Positions 34,467-44,436 of a stretch of 64,000 bases of DNA are shown one piece after another. The DNA comes from Peribacillus saganii (GTDB lineage Bacteria > Bacillota > Bacilli > Bacillales > DSM-1321). The position numbers and the translations under genes are program-made. Position 1 is the first letter of the stretch. Every line of letters begins with the position of its first letter. The stretch lies in the NCBI RefSeq assembly GCF_003429095.1, contig NZ_QVTE01000030.1:62001-126000 (forward strand), in the 5' to 3' direction. A model generated the notes under the pieces. That model was not told the DNA's origin. It ran no database searches and was given only the letters and a program-made list of their open reading frames with translations.

Positions 34467-34497
34467 AAAAAACCATCCCTGCAGGATGCAGGGATGG
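34467..34497 (-). terminator. Terminator of the carboxypeptidase pseudogene
   Basis: CCATCCCTGCA and TGCAGGGATGG form a perfect 11-bp stem; T-run TTTTTT on the minus strand. Confidence 0.88.
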
Positions 34498-34508
34498 GTA
34501 TCAATATA

Positions 34509-35556
34509 TTATTCTGATTCTTCGCCTGGATGGCTCTTTTGCTCCGGTAGTGTATTCCAAAAGCTTGTATCAACCGTTTCGATTGATCCATCCGCATTTG
34601 CTCTAACTGTAGAATCCAATGTTGTAACGGTTTGCTTTATTAAATAGCCATTGCTCTTTTGACCTAGTGCATAGCTCTCATTATAGTGATCGGACATTCC
34701 GCGCATTTCAAACAAAAGAGTTGAGATATCGTAGCGTACTTCTGCTTCGTTACGTCCAATATTTTCACCTGATCCGCCAACATATTTTCCTATATGGCCC
34801 CAGCCCGTATTTTCAATAGAGTTATAAACGACAGCACCAAGTTTTTTAGATCGTTCTAAAACTTCGGGTTTTACATTTGCATTATCGAACCTGACACAAG
34901 TTCTCCTTCTGTCTCACTTAAGGAACCTTGGTGATGCAGATCGATCATATAGTCGATTTGGTATTTTGTGAATACATTTTCGTGTAAGGATTTTATTTCA
35001 ATCTCCAGTTCGCTGGTTGCTTTATCATGTTCACGGTTTAAATCAATTTTGTTTGCATTATAGCGAGTCAAGTGGCGATCGCCATCGGCATGATAATCTT
35101 CAAGGGAGAAGTTCACATCTCCCATTGCACCATCAGCGTTAAGCATAGGGATGACAAGAATGTTTACTTTATCGAGAAGACCCTTGGTTTTGTTTGTGCC
35201 AAGGTGCTTAATAAATTCGAGTGACCTTCTGTTGTCAGCTGTTCATTTCCGTGCTGCTGGGTTAAAAATAAAATGGTAGGATTCTTTGGATTTGAATTGT
35301 ATTTAGCGAGGTAAATATCACGGCCTTTTACAGTCTTTCCGATAACCTCAAGCTCCATTGCACCTTGTTTGCTATCTTGAGTTTTAAGATAATCGACCAT
35401 GCTTTCATAAGTATGTAGGATTGAAGTTTGAACTGAACCATTACCGGGGTCCGGTCCTTCGCCAACAGCATTTACCGGTATCGAAATTCCTGTTGATCCG
35501 CCAAACGCTATTATACCTGATAATGAAAAGACAAGAACTTTTTTCTTCAAATTCAT
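34509..35556 (-). pseudogene. M14-family zinc carboxypeptidase, two frameshifts
   Basis: The gene would encode an exported M14 metallocarboxypeptidase of about 350 residues. Frame 1 (35556 to about 35220) has a signal peptide and the zinc motif QQHGNEQ. Frame 2 (about 35220 to 34885) reads LEFIKHLGTNKTKGLLDK, NILVIPMLNADG, KIDLNREHD and the zinc His in MIDLHHQG. Frame 3 (about 34885 to 34509) reads KPEVLERSKKLGAVVYN and the catalytic Glu in TLLFEMRGMSD. Each junction is a single-base-type shift. All catalytic residues remain, so recent inactivation, or sequencing error, are both possible. Start ATG 35556 has GAGGG upstream. Confidence 0.8.
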
Positions 35557-35808
35557 ATTATCCCTCAAAAAAAATTTAATAGCCTGAATAGAAAGACTAT
35601 TAAGCCCATTCTACTCTATTTTATTTGAGGATTTAATAGAAACAAATATCTATTGTTTTGGGGTAATTTTGGTTATTTTTAAACGGATAATGGTTGAAGT
35701 TAGAAATGTGGTCGTTAGATAAAACTACTAGAGATGATTCTTTTTAATAATGAATTTACTTGAAGTCTATCAAATGATAGACTTCGCTGCTTTATTATTC
35801 ACAGGTGA

Positions 35809-35949
35809 TTATTTACTCCCGTTATTCCCACTGCCTGATGATCCACTGGCTTGCTGATTTTTGTTTTTCTCATTTCCGCTTTCAGGAGCAAACGTTTGAT
35901 TATCCTTTGTCACTTTTGCACCTTCTGAAAAGTCATCCTTCGTTTTCAT
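35809..35949 (-). CDS. Small hydrophilic hypothetical protein (46 aa)
   Basis: ATG 35949 on the minus strand with GGAGGTG 7 bases upstream. Product starts MKTKDDFSEGAKVTKDNQTF and ends in a Ser/Gly/Asn-rich tail. Soluble, no Cys, not recognised. A hairpin GAAGTCTATC/GATAGACTTC (35762-35785) follows the stop. Confidence 0.6.
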   Translation of the reverse strand: MKTKDDFSEGAKVTKDNQTFAPESGNEKNKNQQASGSSGSGNNGSK

Positions 35950-36096
35950 TTTTTTCACCTCCTGCCTTATCATGTCCTTGTATGCTTTATTTATGTTAAT
36001 AAGCCTGGAGAGGGGAGGTGTTAATCAAGAGTTCAAAATGAAGGCTTTGAAAATGACGGTTGGGTTTATTCACTACCAATCCTATAGAGGATAAAA

Positions 36097-36492
36097 CTAC
36101 TGCCCATTCATTAATTTCTTCACAGCAGGTATGTCAGCAGGAGCCCATTTTAACGAACAAAGACTTTCCCGCTTAAGCCAAATTAGTTTTGCGTGCTCAG
36201 CTGCAACAGGAATACCTTCGATAATATTGCATGTAATCACACTCAAGTTAATGATAAATGTGCCGTACTCATGAGTGTGTTCATGGAATAGCCCTTTTGC
36301 TTCGACCTTACATCGCAGCTCTTCTTCAATTTCTCTAACTATTGCGGTGTAAATATCCTCGTCCTTTTCAACCTTGCCGCCAGGAAACTCCCACATATTC
36401 GGGATTAGCATGTTAGGGGACCTTAGAGCGCATAGTATTTCATTATGTTCATTTTCGATCATCGATGCAACCACTTTAACCGTCTTTTTCAC
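36097..36492 (-). CDS. MutT-type Nudix (deoxy)nucleoside triphosphate pyrophosphohydrolase
   Basis: A 131-residue Nudix hydrolase. The Nudix box GGKVEKDEDIYTAIVREIEEEL fits Gx5Ex7REUxEExGU (quoted in part: GGKVEKDEDIY, REIEEEL), preceded by MWEFP. C-terminal LKWAPADIPAVKKL is typical of the MutT/NudG group, which cleaves oxidised or modified nucleotides such as 8-oxo-dGTP. GTG start with AGGAGG upstream. Cytoplasmic single gene; shares its upstream region with the divergent c-di-GMP riboswitch transcript. Confidence 0.85.
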   Translation of the reverse strand: MKKTVKVVASMIENEHNEILCALRSPNMLIPNMWEFPGGKVEKDEDIYTAIVREIEEELRCKVEAKGLFHEHTHEYGTFIINLSVITCNIIEGIPVAAEHAKLIWLKRESLCSLKWAPADIPAVKKLMNGQ

Positions 36493-36601
36493 TGTAATCC
36501 TCCTGAAAAATCAATTGTATGGGAATTTTGTTTTATGATTGAAAGGGATTCTCCACAGCCCTTGTTAACATTAAAAATAAGAATACAGCATACTTTTGTT
36601 G

Positions 36602-36630
36602 TTGAAATTTTTCACAGTATGGTATATTAT
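36602..36630 (+). promoter_or_regulatory. Promoter of the c-di-GMP riboswitch/MCP transcript
   Basis: TTGAAA (36602-36607), 17-bp spacer, TATTAT (36625-36630), about 50 bases upstream of the riboswitch. Confidence 0.65.
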
Positions 36631-36683
36631 AAATTCTACTGTTCAGAATGGGTAATATATCACACGAAAATAATACTATTAAT

Positions 36684-36780
36684 TTAGATAAAGGCAAACT
36701 TATCGAAAGGTAAGGACGCAAAGCTTTGGGTCTAAGGTTCTAATAATAGAACTATGATTGCCAGGTTGCCGAGTAGTCCT
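36684..36780 (+). ncRNA. Cyclic di-GMP-I (GEMM) riboswitch
   Basis: Conserved GEMM elements in order: AAGGCAAACTTATCGAAAGG (P2 arm with GAAA tetraloop), GGACGCAAAGCTTTGGGTCTAA, and GATTGCCAGGTTGCCGAG. These are the aptamer core that binds c-di-GMP. A terminator hairpin follows and then a chemoreceptor gene, a known target class of this riboswitch. Confidence 0.92.
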
Positions 36781-36786
36781 AATCTT

Positions 36787-36828
36787 AGAATGGCTATTCC
36801 ATCTTCTTTGGAATTGGCCATTTTTTGT
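36787..36828 (+). terminator. Expression-platform terminator of the c-di-GMP riboswitch
   Basis: GAATGGCTATTCC pairs with GGAATTGGCCATT, followed by TTTTT; 130 bases before the MCP start. Confidence 0.85.
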
Positions 36829-36958
36829 TTGCTTTTAATAAGGGGGATGTTTAATAAAAAAGATTGCTTGCAAGTCAAACACGATACGGAGACAAATGCT
36901 GAAAAATAAACGGAACAGGAATTATTTTTGCTTTTTCCTGCGTTAGGAAGGTTTTGTT

Positions 36959-39016
36959 ATGAAAAAATTGAAGTTCTCATTTAAAGCAAAACTATTAATA
37001 TATTCGTTACTACTGTCACTAATACCTATCTTATTCATTGGTTTCTTCGTTAATAATAATGTCAGTGACACTACTGAGGAAGCATATATCAGGTCCAGTG
37101 AACGGGAAATTAAACAGGTTGATAATGCGATTTCAATGTATTTTGAATCTATTAGAGAAAATGCAAAGTTGTTAGCAACTAATCCAACGGTAAAAAGTGC
37201 TGATAACAGTATCACCTCCTATGCAGCAGTTGATGAAACTGCTGGTGATTCGATCGAAATGACCCCATCCCAAAATGGAACTAAAGAAAAGAGCATTTAT
37301 GAAGTGTTTTCCCAATTTGGTAAAACGCATCCGACTGCAGCTTATGTTTATATGGGAACGTCTGCTGGAGGGTATATCCAGTATCCTGAAGGACCTACGA
37401 CACAAGGTTTTGATCCTCGAGAACGGCCTTGGTTCACCAAAGCAGCCGAGAAGCCAGGTGAAGTAACGATGACAAGTGCCTACGCGGCTACTGGACAAGA
37501 AGGAATTATCGTAAGTAACGTGGTGACCATTGAACAAAATGGACAGCAGATAGGTGTGCTGGGGCTAGATGTTAGTCTGGAAGGTCTGACAAGCATAATC
37601 AAGGACATTAAAATCGGTAAGAATGGTTATGTTATTTTAACGCAAAGTGATGGAACAATTCTTGCTAATCCACAAAATCCCAAATTAAATTTCAAACCAA
37701 TCTCTGAGCTAAAGGTTCCAGAACTTCAGGATTTAAAAAAAGATGGGACATTTGAAGCGGAAATTAACGGGAAAGATTATATGCTAAATACAGTTAGTTC
37801 GGATAATGAAGGCTGGAAGTACATAGCTGTTATTGAAAAGAGTGAATTGTCTGCAGCAGCAGATGACATTCGCGGGGCACTCTTGTTAATTGGCGCAATT
37901 GTGGCTGTTGCAGCAGTATTGGTTTCTATTTACATGAGCTTGAGAATTACAGGTGACATCAACAAAATAAGTAGTTTATCCTTAGCTATGTCTAAAGGTG
38001 ATTTCACTCAACGAGTTACTATAAAGGCAAATGACGAAATCGGGGAAATGGCCCAGAATTACAATATCATGGCTAATAGCCTCAAAGAAGTCATTACAAA
38101 AATTGCCGGTGAAACTCAACAGTTATCGGCAACTTCAGAGGAGCTGGCAGCAGGTTCAATAGAAAACCAAAAAGCATCCAATCAAATATCTGAATCTATT
38201 CAAAGTGTTGCTGCAGGAACGGACGAACAGAACGACGCTATGGAGGATGCAGTAGAAATTATTAATGAAGTGACTAAGCATGTTGAAGATGTATCAGTAA
38301 GCATGATGAATGTCAGTAATTCTATTAATCACTCTGCGGAAGCAGCGAAACAAGGCAGTGATGTTGTAGATAAAACAGTACAGCAAATGAACGAAATTGA
38401 TAAGAATGTCTCTTCCTCAGCTGAAAAAATAAGTGAACTGAATGAAAAGTCGAACAAAATCAGCCAAATGAGTTTGATGATACAGTCTATCTCAGAACAA
38501 ACAAATTTATTGGCACTGAATGCTGCCATAGAAGCAGCTCGAGCTGGAGACCACGGCAAAGGCTTTGCTGTTGTGGCAGATGAAGTAAGAAAGCTTGCTG
38601 AACAATCAAGCCAATCAGCACTGCAAATAAATGATATTATTATTGATATACAGGATGGTATCCACGAATCTATGAAACTTGTAGATAAGGGCTCGAGTTC
38701 TGCAAAAGAAGGATTACTGCTTATTAACGAAAGTGGTGTAGCCTTTGGAGAGATTAAAGAGTCCGTTATGGCTGTATCCACTGATATATCAGAAGTGGGC
38801 TCAGCGATGGAAAAGATGAAAAACCGAATAATGGAAGTTGTTAGCCATATTGAAAATGTAGCTAAGACTTCTGTAGATGTGAATGAACATTCTCAGAATG
38901 TGGCAGCATCCTCTCAGCAAATGAGTGCCTCTATGGAAGATGTATCTTATGCGGCACAAGAGCTGGCAAAAATGGCAATCGATCTTGAAGAAGTTATTTC
39001 TCAATTTAAGCTGTAA
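36959..39016 (+). CDS. Methyl-accepting chemotaxis protein (dCache-HAMP-MCP signal)
   Basis: A 685-residue chemoreceptor. TM1 is about residues 12-34 and TM2 about 302-324 ([19 protein letters not shown]). Between them lies an extracellular double-Cache sensor ([20 protein letters not shown] region, then [20 protein letters not shown]). HAMP follows TM2, and the cytoplasmic hairpin tip reads [20 protein letters not shown], with [17 protein letters not shown]. The Cache arrangement suggests a small ligand such as an amino or carboxylic acid. It is controlled by the c-di-GMP riboswitch and followed by a cheW gene. AGGAAGG precedes the ATG. Confidence 0.9.
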   Translation: MKKLKFSFKAKLLIYSLLLSLIPILFIGFFVNNNVSDTTEEAYIRSSEREIKQVDNAISMYFESIRENAKLLATNPTVKSADNSITSYAAVDETAGDSIEMTPSQNGTKEKSIYEVFSQFGKTHPTAAYVYMGTSAGGYIQYPEGPTTQGFDPRERPWFTKAAEKPGEVTMTSAYAATGQEGIIVSNVVTIEQNGQQIGVLGLDVSLEGLTSIIKDIKIGKNGYVILTQSDGTILANPQNPKLNFKPISELKVPELQDLKKDGTFEAEINGKDYMLNTVSSDNEGWKYIAVIEKSELSAAADDIRGALLLIGAIVAVAAVLVSIYMSLRITGDINKISSLSLAMSKGDFTQRVTIKANDEIGEMAQNYNIMANSLKEVITKIAGETQQLSATSEELAAGSIENQKASNQISESIQSVAAGTDEQNDAMEDAVEIINEVTKHVEDVSVSMMNVSNSINHSAEAAKQGSDVVDKTVQQMNEIDKNVSSSAEKISELNEKSNKISQMSLMIQSISEQTNLLALNAAIEAARAGDHGKGFAVVADEVRKLAEQSSQSALQINDIIIDIQDGIHESMKLVDKGSSSAKEGLLLINESGVAFGEIKESVMAVSTDISEVGSAMEKMKNRIMEVVSHIENVAKTSVDVNEHSQNVAASSQQMSASMEDVSYAAQELAKMAIDLEEVISQFKL

Positions 39017-39094
39017 TTTTTTCAATGGCAATATCATCATAGCGAATACTGCTAAATCCTATAAACCAAAAGAGTGTCAAAAGGAGGTAATATA

Positions 39095-39562
39095 ATGGAA
39101 TCTGAGAAGTATGTGGTGTTTCAGGCAGGTAAACAACAATATGGTATCCCGGTTTCCAGTGTCAGTTCGATTGAAAAAATGCTGGACCTAACCAAATTGC
39201 CTCAAGTGCCAGATTATATGTCGGGTATTACAAATGTTCGCGGCAAGGTGATACCTGTTTTAGATATCGCGAAAATACTATTTAACCAACCGTTTAAAAA
39301 GAGTAACAGCAATAAAATTATCCTAGTGAATCTCAATGATTCTATCGTTGGAATCATTGTTGAGGATGCAAAAGAAATCGTAGATGTACTTTCAGAAGAC
39401 ATAAACGAAGTAAATGGCCTGGTAACTGCAAATGTGACCTATCTATCAGGAGTAATACAAACTGATACTGGATTTGTCACTTTACTGAACCTGGAAAAAT
39501 TAGTAGTTAATTTAGGTGATATTGAATCAATTCGGGAACAAATGGAACAATTAACAACTTAG
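39095..39562 (+). CDS. cheW: CheW-family chemotaxis coupling protein
   Basis: A 155-residue CheW-like protein: KYVVFQAGKQQYGIPVSSVS at the start, GITNVRGKVIPVLDI in the middle, and SLVGIIVEDAKEIVDV-like NDSIVGIIVEDAKEIVDV. CheW links receptors to the CheA kinase. ATG 39095 follows AAGGAGGTAATATA; the upstream ATG 39074 has no good site. It lies 78 bases after the chemoreceptor and shares its riboswitch-controlled transcript. No cheA here, so it would use a core chemotaxis array encoded elsewhere, or is a dedicated adaptor. Confidence 0.88.
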   Translation: MESEKYVVFQAGKQQYGIPVSSVSSIEKMLDLTKLPQVPDYMSGITNVRGKVIPVLDIAKILFNQPFKKSNSNKIILVNLNDSIVGIIVEDAKEIVDVLSEDINEVNGLVTANVTYLSGVIQTDTGFVTLLNLEKLVVNLGDIESIREQMEQLTT

Positions 39563-39690
39563 ACCCCTAACTGTTTTGGCAAGAATATTCCCCTTGATAA
39601 TCCATAAGCTATAATCATTCTGTGGTGCAAGTAAATGATCTGTGCAGGCAAACAAAAAGCCTAATGAATGTTTATAAAATCTCGTAATTT

Positions 39691-39748
39691 AAAAGGATGG
39701 ACACCGGTGTTCAAGAAAGTAAAAATTCGGTGTCCATCCTTTTTTTTG
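39691..39748 (+). terminator. Terminator of the MCP-cheW operon
   Basis: AAAAGGATGGACACCG pairs with CGGTGTCCATCCTTTT and a T-run follows. Confidence 0.88.
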
Positions 39749-39879
39749 AATACGTTTTTTGTGATGCTGTTTGCAATTCCTTAATAAATAATTCTATTCT
39801 AAAACGAATATACAAACCTGTTCAGCAATTGTAGGGGGGCTTATAAACAGCTCTATTGTATCTATGATCAATCCTAATT

Positions 39880-40722
39880 CTATCTCCTTACCCCAAAATG
39901 CCGGAGTGCCTGTTTTAAATCGCTAAATGTTTTTAAATGGCTAAAGTCTATACCTAATTTTATGGCAGTTTGAGCTACATCAGGCCGGACACCGGCTATG
40001 ATTGAGTTTATTCCAAGCAAACTGATTACATTTATTAGCTGATACAGTCTGTGAGCAACTGATGTATCCAAATAATTTGCGCCTGAAACATCAATTACAA
40101 GGTGAGCTATATTTTTTCTAACACATTTATCAGGTATGGATTGCAAAATAGATTCTGCTCTAGATTCGTCAATAAGCCCAATCAGTGGCAAAACCGCCAC
40201 ATCATCCACAACGGGAATAACTGGACTATTGATTTCATCAATGAGCTCCTGCTGGACCTTTAATTTATGCGTTGTGGCATTATAATAGCTTCTTGAGAAT
40301 TCATTGATTAACGTGTCCAAGGTTGTATTATATATGGAATTCCATCTGAGCACATCCTGTTTGTCAATCTCTTCTGTTCCCTTTATATAATCCTCTACAA
40401 ATCCCCAAATGATTCTTCTTGTCCTGCTAAGAGCTTGCAATACTTCAAATATTGGCGTGTCGTACTCAATCCTGCTTGTAACAACAAACTTCGTCCATTC
40501 TTTCATTTTATCTTGAAAAATACTTCTATCATCCAAAAAACCGCTTGCTATTAAATCAATAGTGTATTTATGCTGCTCTTTCAGCTTTTGTTCAATTGAT
40601 AAATCGGCATCTTTAGAATATATAGATCCCTTAATATGAGTTCTTTCACCAAACCATTGTGAACTAATATTGGCGGAATTATTTATTATATAGTCATACA
40701 ATTCTTTATCCTTATCATACAT
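39880..40722 (-). CDS. RsbR-type STAS-domain protein, paralogue 2
   Basis: A 280-residue protein with a helical N-terminal sensor region (about 1-150) and a C-terminal STAS domain: INSPVIPVVDDVAVLPLIGL, then LVIDVSGANYLDTSVAHRLY with the LDT threonine site, and GVRPDVAQTAIKLGIDFSHL. It is the second stressosome-type co-antagonist in the window (see 33395). ATG 40722 is chosen because GGAGG is 7 bases upstream; the open frame starts at 40743. A TTCTTTAAACGTTTAAAA dyad lies at 40760-40780 upstream. Confidence 0.85.
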   Translation of the reverse strand: MYDKDKELYDYIINNSANISSQWFGERTHIKGSIYSKDADLSIEQKLKEQHKYTIDLIASGFLDDRSIFQDKMKEWTKFVVTSRIEYDTPIFEVLQALSRTRRIIWGFVEDYIKGTEEIDKQDVLRWNSIYNTTLDTLINEFSRSYYNATTHKLKVQQELIDEINSPVIPVVDDVAVLPLIGLIDESRAESILQSIPDKCVRKNIAHLVIDVSGANYLDTSVAHRLYQLINVISLLGINSIIAGVRPDVAQTAIKLGIDFSHLKTFSDLKQALRHFGVRR

Positions 40723-40952
40723 TTCAAAACCTCCGACAATCATGATAGTTCAATTATAGCTTCTTTAAACGTTTAAAAGAAAGGATTGCTCATAGCAGGT
40801 TAGAATGCCATTAGATGTTTATTCATTCAGTAATAAATTTGACTGGGTGGCATAGAATTTTGGTGTTTCGTGGCATTTAAATCTTCCAGCTTAACTTTGT
40901 TATAATAAGTAACGAACACTCCGGTGTTTGTTTGTGTTTGTAATGGAGTATT

Positions 40953-40968
40953 AATTAAACGTTTGATT
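40953..40968. promoter_or_regulatory. AATTAAACGTTTGATT palindrome, site 2
   Basis: Differs from site 1 (21763) by one base. It lies about 230 bases upstream of RsbR paralogue 2 and is not close to any plus-strand start. The stretch 40723-41089 holds no gene. Confidence 0.45.
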
Positions 40969-41031
40969 AAATAGGTTTATTGTAAGTAAAGCCTCAGTGC
41001 AGTTGAGTTGCTTATTTGGAGGATAGGAGAT

Positions 41032-41079
41032 AAATAGGGGACAGGTTCCTCGCATAAATTGCACCGACGGGGACCTGAA
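41032..41079. repeat. REP-like palindromic fragment
   Basis: ATAGGGGACAGGTTCCTCG and CGACGGGGACCTGAAT form an imperfect inverted repeat. It resembles the GGGGACAGGTTCC palindromic units scattered in Bacillus genomes. Just downstream of the pepT stop. Confidence 0.4.
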
Positions 41080-41089
41080 TACCTATGAT

Positions 41090-42322
41090 TTATGCTTTTT
41101 GTTCAAATAACTTAATAATTTCAACGATAACCATGGTGGCTTTAATCATGTTGTCGACAGAGACATATTCATACTTGCCGTGAAAGTTTTCGCCGCCTGT
41201 AAAAATATTCGGAGTTGGCAGTCCCATGTAGGATAGCTGGGAACCGTCTGTGCCGCCGCGGATGGGCTTGATGTCCGGTTTGATATTAAGGTTCTCCATT
41301 GCCTCATAGGCGAAGTCCACTATTTGCTTTACCGGTTCAATTTTTTCCCTCATATTATAATATTGATCCTTCATATCAAGGGTAAAGCTGTTTGTTCCAT
41401 AGAGATCGCGCAGCTGATCCACAATACGTTCAATCGTCGCTTTTCGTTTATTGAAGTTTTCTCTGTCAAAATCCCTAATGATATAGTGAAGCTTTGTTTG
41501 CTCAACATCGCCGTTAATCGAAATTAGGTGATAGAAACCTTCATAACCTTCAGTCCATTCTGGAGCTTCCTCAGCTGGGAGCATTTTGTTTAATTCCATG
41601 GCTATCTTTGCAGAATTCACCATTTTTCCTTTTGCTGTACCCGGATGAACGTTGTTGCCTTTAATGGTGATTGTTGCTGCTGCTGCATTAAAACTCTCAT
41701 ACTCCAATTCACCAAGCGGACCGCCATCCACTGTGTAAGCAAATTGGGCATTGAATGCGGTGACATCAAATTTATGCGGGCCTCGGCCAATCTCCTCATC
41801 CGGTGTAAACCCAACCCTTACTCTGCCATGCTTTATTTCCGGATGATTAATTAAATATTTCATTGCTGTCATTATTTCAGCAATTCCGGCCTTATTGTCA
41901 GCGCCAAGCAGTGTAGTCCCGTCTGTTGTAATCAATGTATGGCCCTTGTAATTCGACAGTTCAGGGAAGTCCTGTGGAGATAAGACAATATGTAATGAAT
42001 CATTTAATGTAATATCCTCTCCACTGTAGTTTTCTACGAGCTGAGGATTAACGTTGGCCCCTGTAAAATCAGTAGCAGTATCCACATGTGCCAAAAATCC
42101 AATTGTAGGAACCTGCTTTTCAGTATTTGGAGGAAGAGTTGCCATAACATACCCGTTTTCGTCCATTGTAACTTCCTGCATTCCAATCTCTTTTAATTCG
42201 TCAACCAGCGTGCGAGCTAAAGTAAGCTGCCCGGATGTAGAAGGGGTGGTTTCACTATTTTCATCTGATTGCGTATCTACTTTTACATAAGAAACAAATC
42301 TTTCAATGATTTCGCTCTTCAC
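41090..42322 (-). CDS. pepT: Tripeptide aminopeptidase T (peptidase M20B)
   Basis: A 410-residue cytoplasmic di-zinc aminopeptidase removing N-terminal residues from tripeptides. Motifs: [10 protein letters not shown] (zinc His H79, D81), [14 protein letters not shown] (bridging Asp), [11 protein letters not shown] (catalytic Glu and zinc Glu), and the C-terminal [13 protein letters not shown] and [15 protein letters not shown]. Full family length. GTG start (42322) after AAGGAGTTGAGG. Downstream of the PAS kinase but separated by its terminator. Confidence 0.93.
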   Translation of the reverse strand: MKSEIIERFVSYVKVDTQSDENSETTPSTSGQLTLARTLVDELKEIGMQEVTMDENGYVMATLPPNTEKQVPTIGFLAHVDTATDFTGANVNPQLVENYSGEDITLNDSLHIVLSPQDFPELSNYKGHTLITTDGTTLLGADNKAGIAEIMTAMKYLINHPEIKHGRVRVGFTPDEEIGRGPHKFDVTAFNAQFAYTVDGGPLGELEYESFNAAAATITIKGNNVHPGTAKGKMVNSAKIAMELNKMLPAEEAPEWTEGYEGFYHLISINGDVEQTKLHYIIRDFDRENFNKRKATIERIVDQLRDLYGTNSFTLDMKDQYYNMREKIEPVKQIVDFAYEAMENLNIKPDIKPIRGGTDGSQLSYMGLPTPNIFTGGENFHGKYEYVSVDNMIKATMVIVEIIKLFEQKA

Positions 42323-42352
42323 TTAACCTCAACTCCTTTTGTTCATCTTATC

Positions 42353-42390
42353 ATGAAAAATAGGCGTCCACACAATGTGTGGACGCCTAT
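42353..42390 (-). terminator. Terminator of the PAS kinase gene
   Basis: ATAGGCGTCCACA-CAATG-TGTGGACGCCTAT; T-run on the minus strand. Separates the kinase from pepT. Confidence 0.88.
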
Positions 42391-42398
42391 ATGCCTGT

Positions 42399-44024
42399 TT
42401 AGCCGATTGGCAGCAGGATCTTCACTTCAGTGCCTTGATCGAGTACACTATTGAAGGAAATTTTTCCGTGATGGGCTTCAATAATACGATAGGTTACGGT
42501 CAACCCAAGACCGGTACCTTTTTCTTTTGAAGAATAGAAGGGTTCACCTAAATGCTTTATCCGGTCTTCCTCCATTCCGCAGCCGTCATCCTTAATGTTA
42601 ATGTAAATCCACTCCTCATTCTGCTCAAAAACTATATTAATATTTTGGCTGGAGGCTTCAATAGAGTTTTTGATAATATTGATAAACACTTGCTTTAATT
42701 GGTTTGCTTCACAGGATATCAATGGAAGCGGGTCTTTAATATCCATGGATATCCTTGCTCCATCAATATTAGCTTGAGGTTCTAGCAGTGCTTTCACATC
42801 CGTCATAAGGTGAATTACGCTATGCTTTTCATATTGTAGGTCCTGCGGTTTTGCGAGCACTAGCAGCTCACTAACTATCAGATTTATTCGGTCCAGTTCA
42901 CTGAGCATGATCGAATAATAATGCTTGTACTCGTCTTCACTGGTTTGAAGCAATTGAACGAACCCTTTGAGGGAGGTCAACGGATTTCTAACTTCATGGG
43001 CCACACTGGCGGCAAGCTCACCAACCACAGAAAGCTTTTCCGTTTTTCGAAGTATCTCTTGGGTTTCCCGTATTTGCGTAACATCTTTTGCGTAACTGAT
43101 GATTCCTGCTAGCTCATCATCTATCATCATTGGAACAAAAGTGCAGGCAAATATCCTAGTCCCATTTATTGTTTGAAGCCTTATATCACCACTATTAATG
43201 CCGGTTTTATTGTTTATCACATGTAAAAAAGATTCCATTAACCTATCTTTTTCTTCTGCGGAGTGAAAAGTATAATCAGAAATAGAAGTGCCGACCAATT
43301 CGTCATGGGGAAGGCCGAATATGGATTCAAATTGTGGGTTAATGTTGGTTATGAAACCTTTTAAGTCCATCATATAGACTGGATCAGGATTATATTTAAA
43401 CAATGATTGGTATTTCTGCTGCTTCTCGGATAATTTTTTTTCCGCTGCCACTCTTTCGGAGATGTCTCGGCCAATTACAACGAGTCCTTTCCTTGAACCA
43501 TTTTGATGAAATAAAGGAACCTTGATTGTATCAAATGTTTTTATATCACCATTCGGCAATGGCACATTTTCTTCGCATCTGCTTATCGTCTTATTTTGCC
43601 ATGTCTCTTCATCTGAAACCTCACAAAAACTTAGCGCTTCTTTGAAAAATCCAGAGTAATTGGCAAGCTCAGAATCCTTCTTTCCTTTATAATCGATGTT
43701 TTCTAATTGGAACAACTTAAGTCCGAATTCATTTGCTTCAATCCATCTCCCCTCGCCATCTTTGAAATTGACAAAATCGACCATGGAGTTGATCAAGGTA
43801 TGAAGCCGGCGCTCCTCTTCCTTCAATTTCGACAGTTTTTCACTTTTAGCAAGATAAAAATAAAGCAGCAATCCTGTGAACAGGACGAACAATAAGCCTT
43901 TTATTTCTTGAATAATCAAAGATAACTTTCGATCTGCTATTAGTTTATCAATGGAATAATCAGTCCCAAAAACCCATACTATTCCAAAACAAATATATAT
44001 TAATATAATCTTTCCTTTAGACAT
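42399..44024 (-). CDS. Membrane PAS sensor histidine kinase
   Basis: A 541-residue kinase with two membrane helices (about 5-20 and 40-60), two PAS domains (about 72-195 and 200-320), then HisKA with VAHEVRNPLTSLKGFVQLL (H343), QVFINIIKNSIEA (N box), IKDDGCGMEEDRI (G1) and GTGLGLTVTYRII (G2). This layout is like the sporulation or stress kinases KinB/KinE of Bacillus, which feed phosphorelays and have no adjacent regulator; none is adjacent here. Start ATG 44024 is preferred to the upstream frame start at 44063; GAGGGAG lies about 12 bases before it. Confidence 0.87.
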   Translation of the reverse strand: MSKGKIILIYICFGIVWVFGTDYSIDKLIADRKLSLIIQEIKGLLFVLFTGLLLYFYLAKSEKLSKLKEEERRLHTLINSMVDFVNFKDGEGRWIEANEFGLKLFQLENIDYKGKKDSELANYSGFFKEALSFCEVSDEETWQNKTISRCEENVPLPNGDIKTFDTIKVPLFHQNGSRKGLVVIGRDISERVAAEKKLSEKQQKYQSLFKYNPDPVYMMDLKGFITNINPQFESIFGLPHDELVGTSISDYTFHSAEEKDRLMESFLHVINNKTGINSGDIRLQTINGTRIFACTFVPMMIDDELAGIISYAKDVTQIRETQEILRKTEKLSVVGELAASVAHEVRNPLTSLKGFVQLLQTSEDEYKHYYSIMLSELDRINLIVSELLVLAKPQDLQYEKHSVIHLMTDVKALLEPQANIDGARISMDIKDPLPLISCEANQLKQVFINIIKNSIEASSQNINIVFEQNEEWIYINIKDDGCGMEEDRIKHLGEPFYSSKEKGTGLGLTVTYRIIEAHHGKISFNSVLDQGTEVKILLPIG

Positions 44025-44436
44025 TAGTAATACGTTCTCCCTCGTTGTTAATGGATTACACATTTTAAAGGACCAAATTAAATCAAAAAGATTGCAGAAA
44101 ATTATGAGCTTAATAAACTAAATAATGACTTTATAACTAAAGACATACCAATATATCATTATAACAAAACCCAGGCATAACATATAGGATATTTGTCTTA
44201 TTAATAATAGGGGAAAAAATAAAAATGGTTGGAAATCATCTTGATTACATAAAAATGAACTGCAGTCGTTTTACAAACATAAAAAACCTGAGTTTATTTT
44301 CTAAACTCAGGCGTTTAATCATATTGGTGTTGCTTGGGTACCTCATCAGTAATGCTGGCTTGAAGTTAAGATCGTATGTTCTATAAGCCTGCAATTCTAT
44401 TACTGTATTGACTATGCGTACCATTCTAAGCCCATG
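44025..44436. other. Gene-free A/T-rich stretch
   Basis: No supported gene between the PAS kinase start and the lipoprotein stop. It contains the lipoprotein terminator (44281-44311); otherwise nothing recognised. Confidence 0.6.
44281..44311 (-). terminator. Terminator of the small lipoprotein gene
   Basis: CCTGAGTTTA pairs with TAAACTCAGG; TTTTTT on the minus strand follows. Confidence 0.85.
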
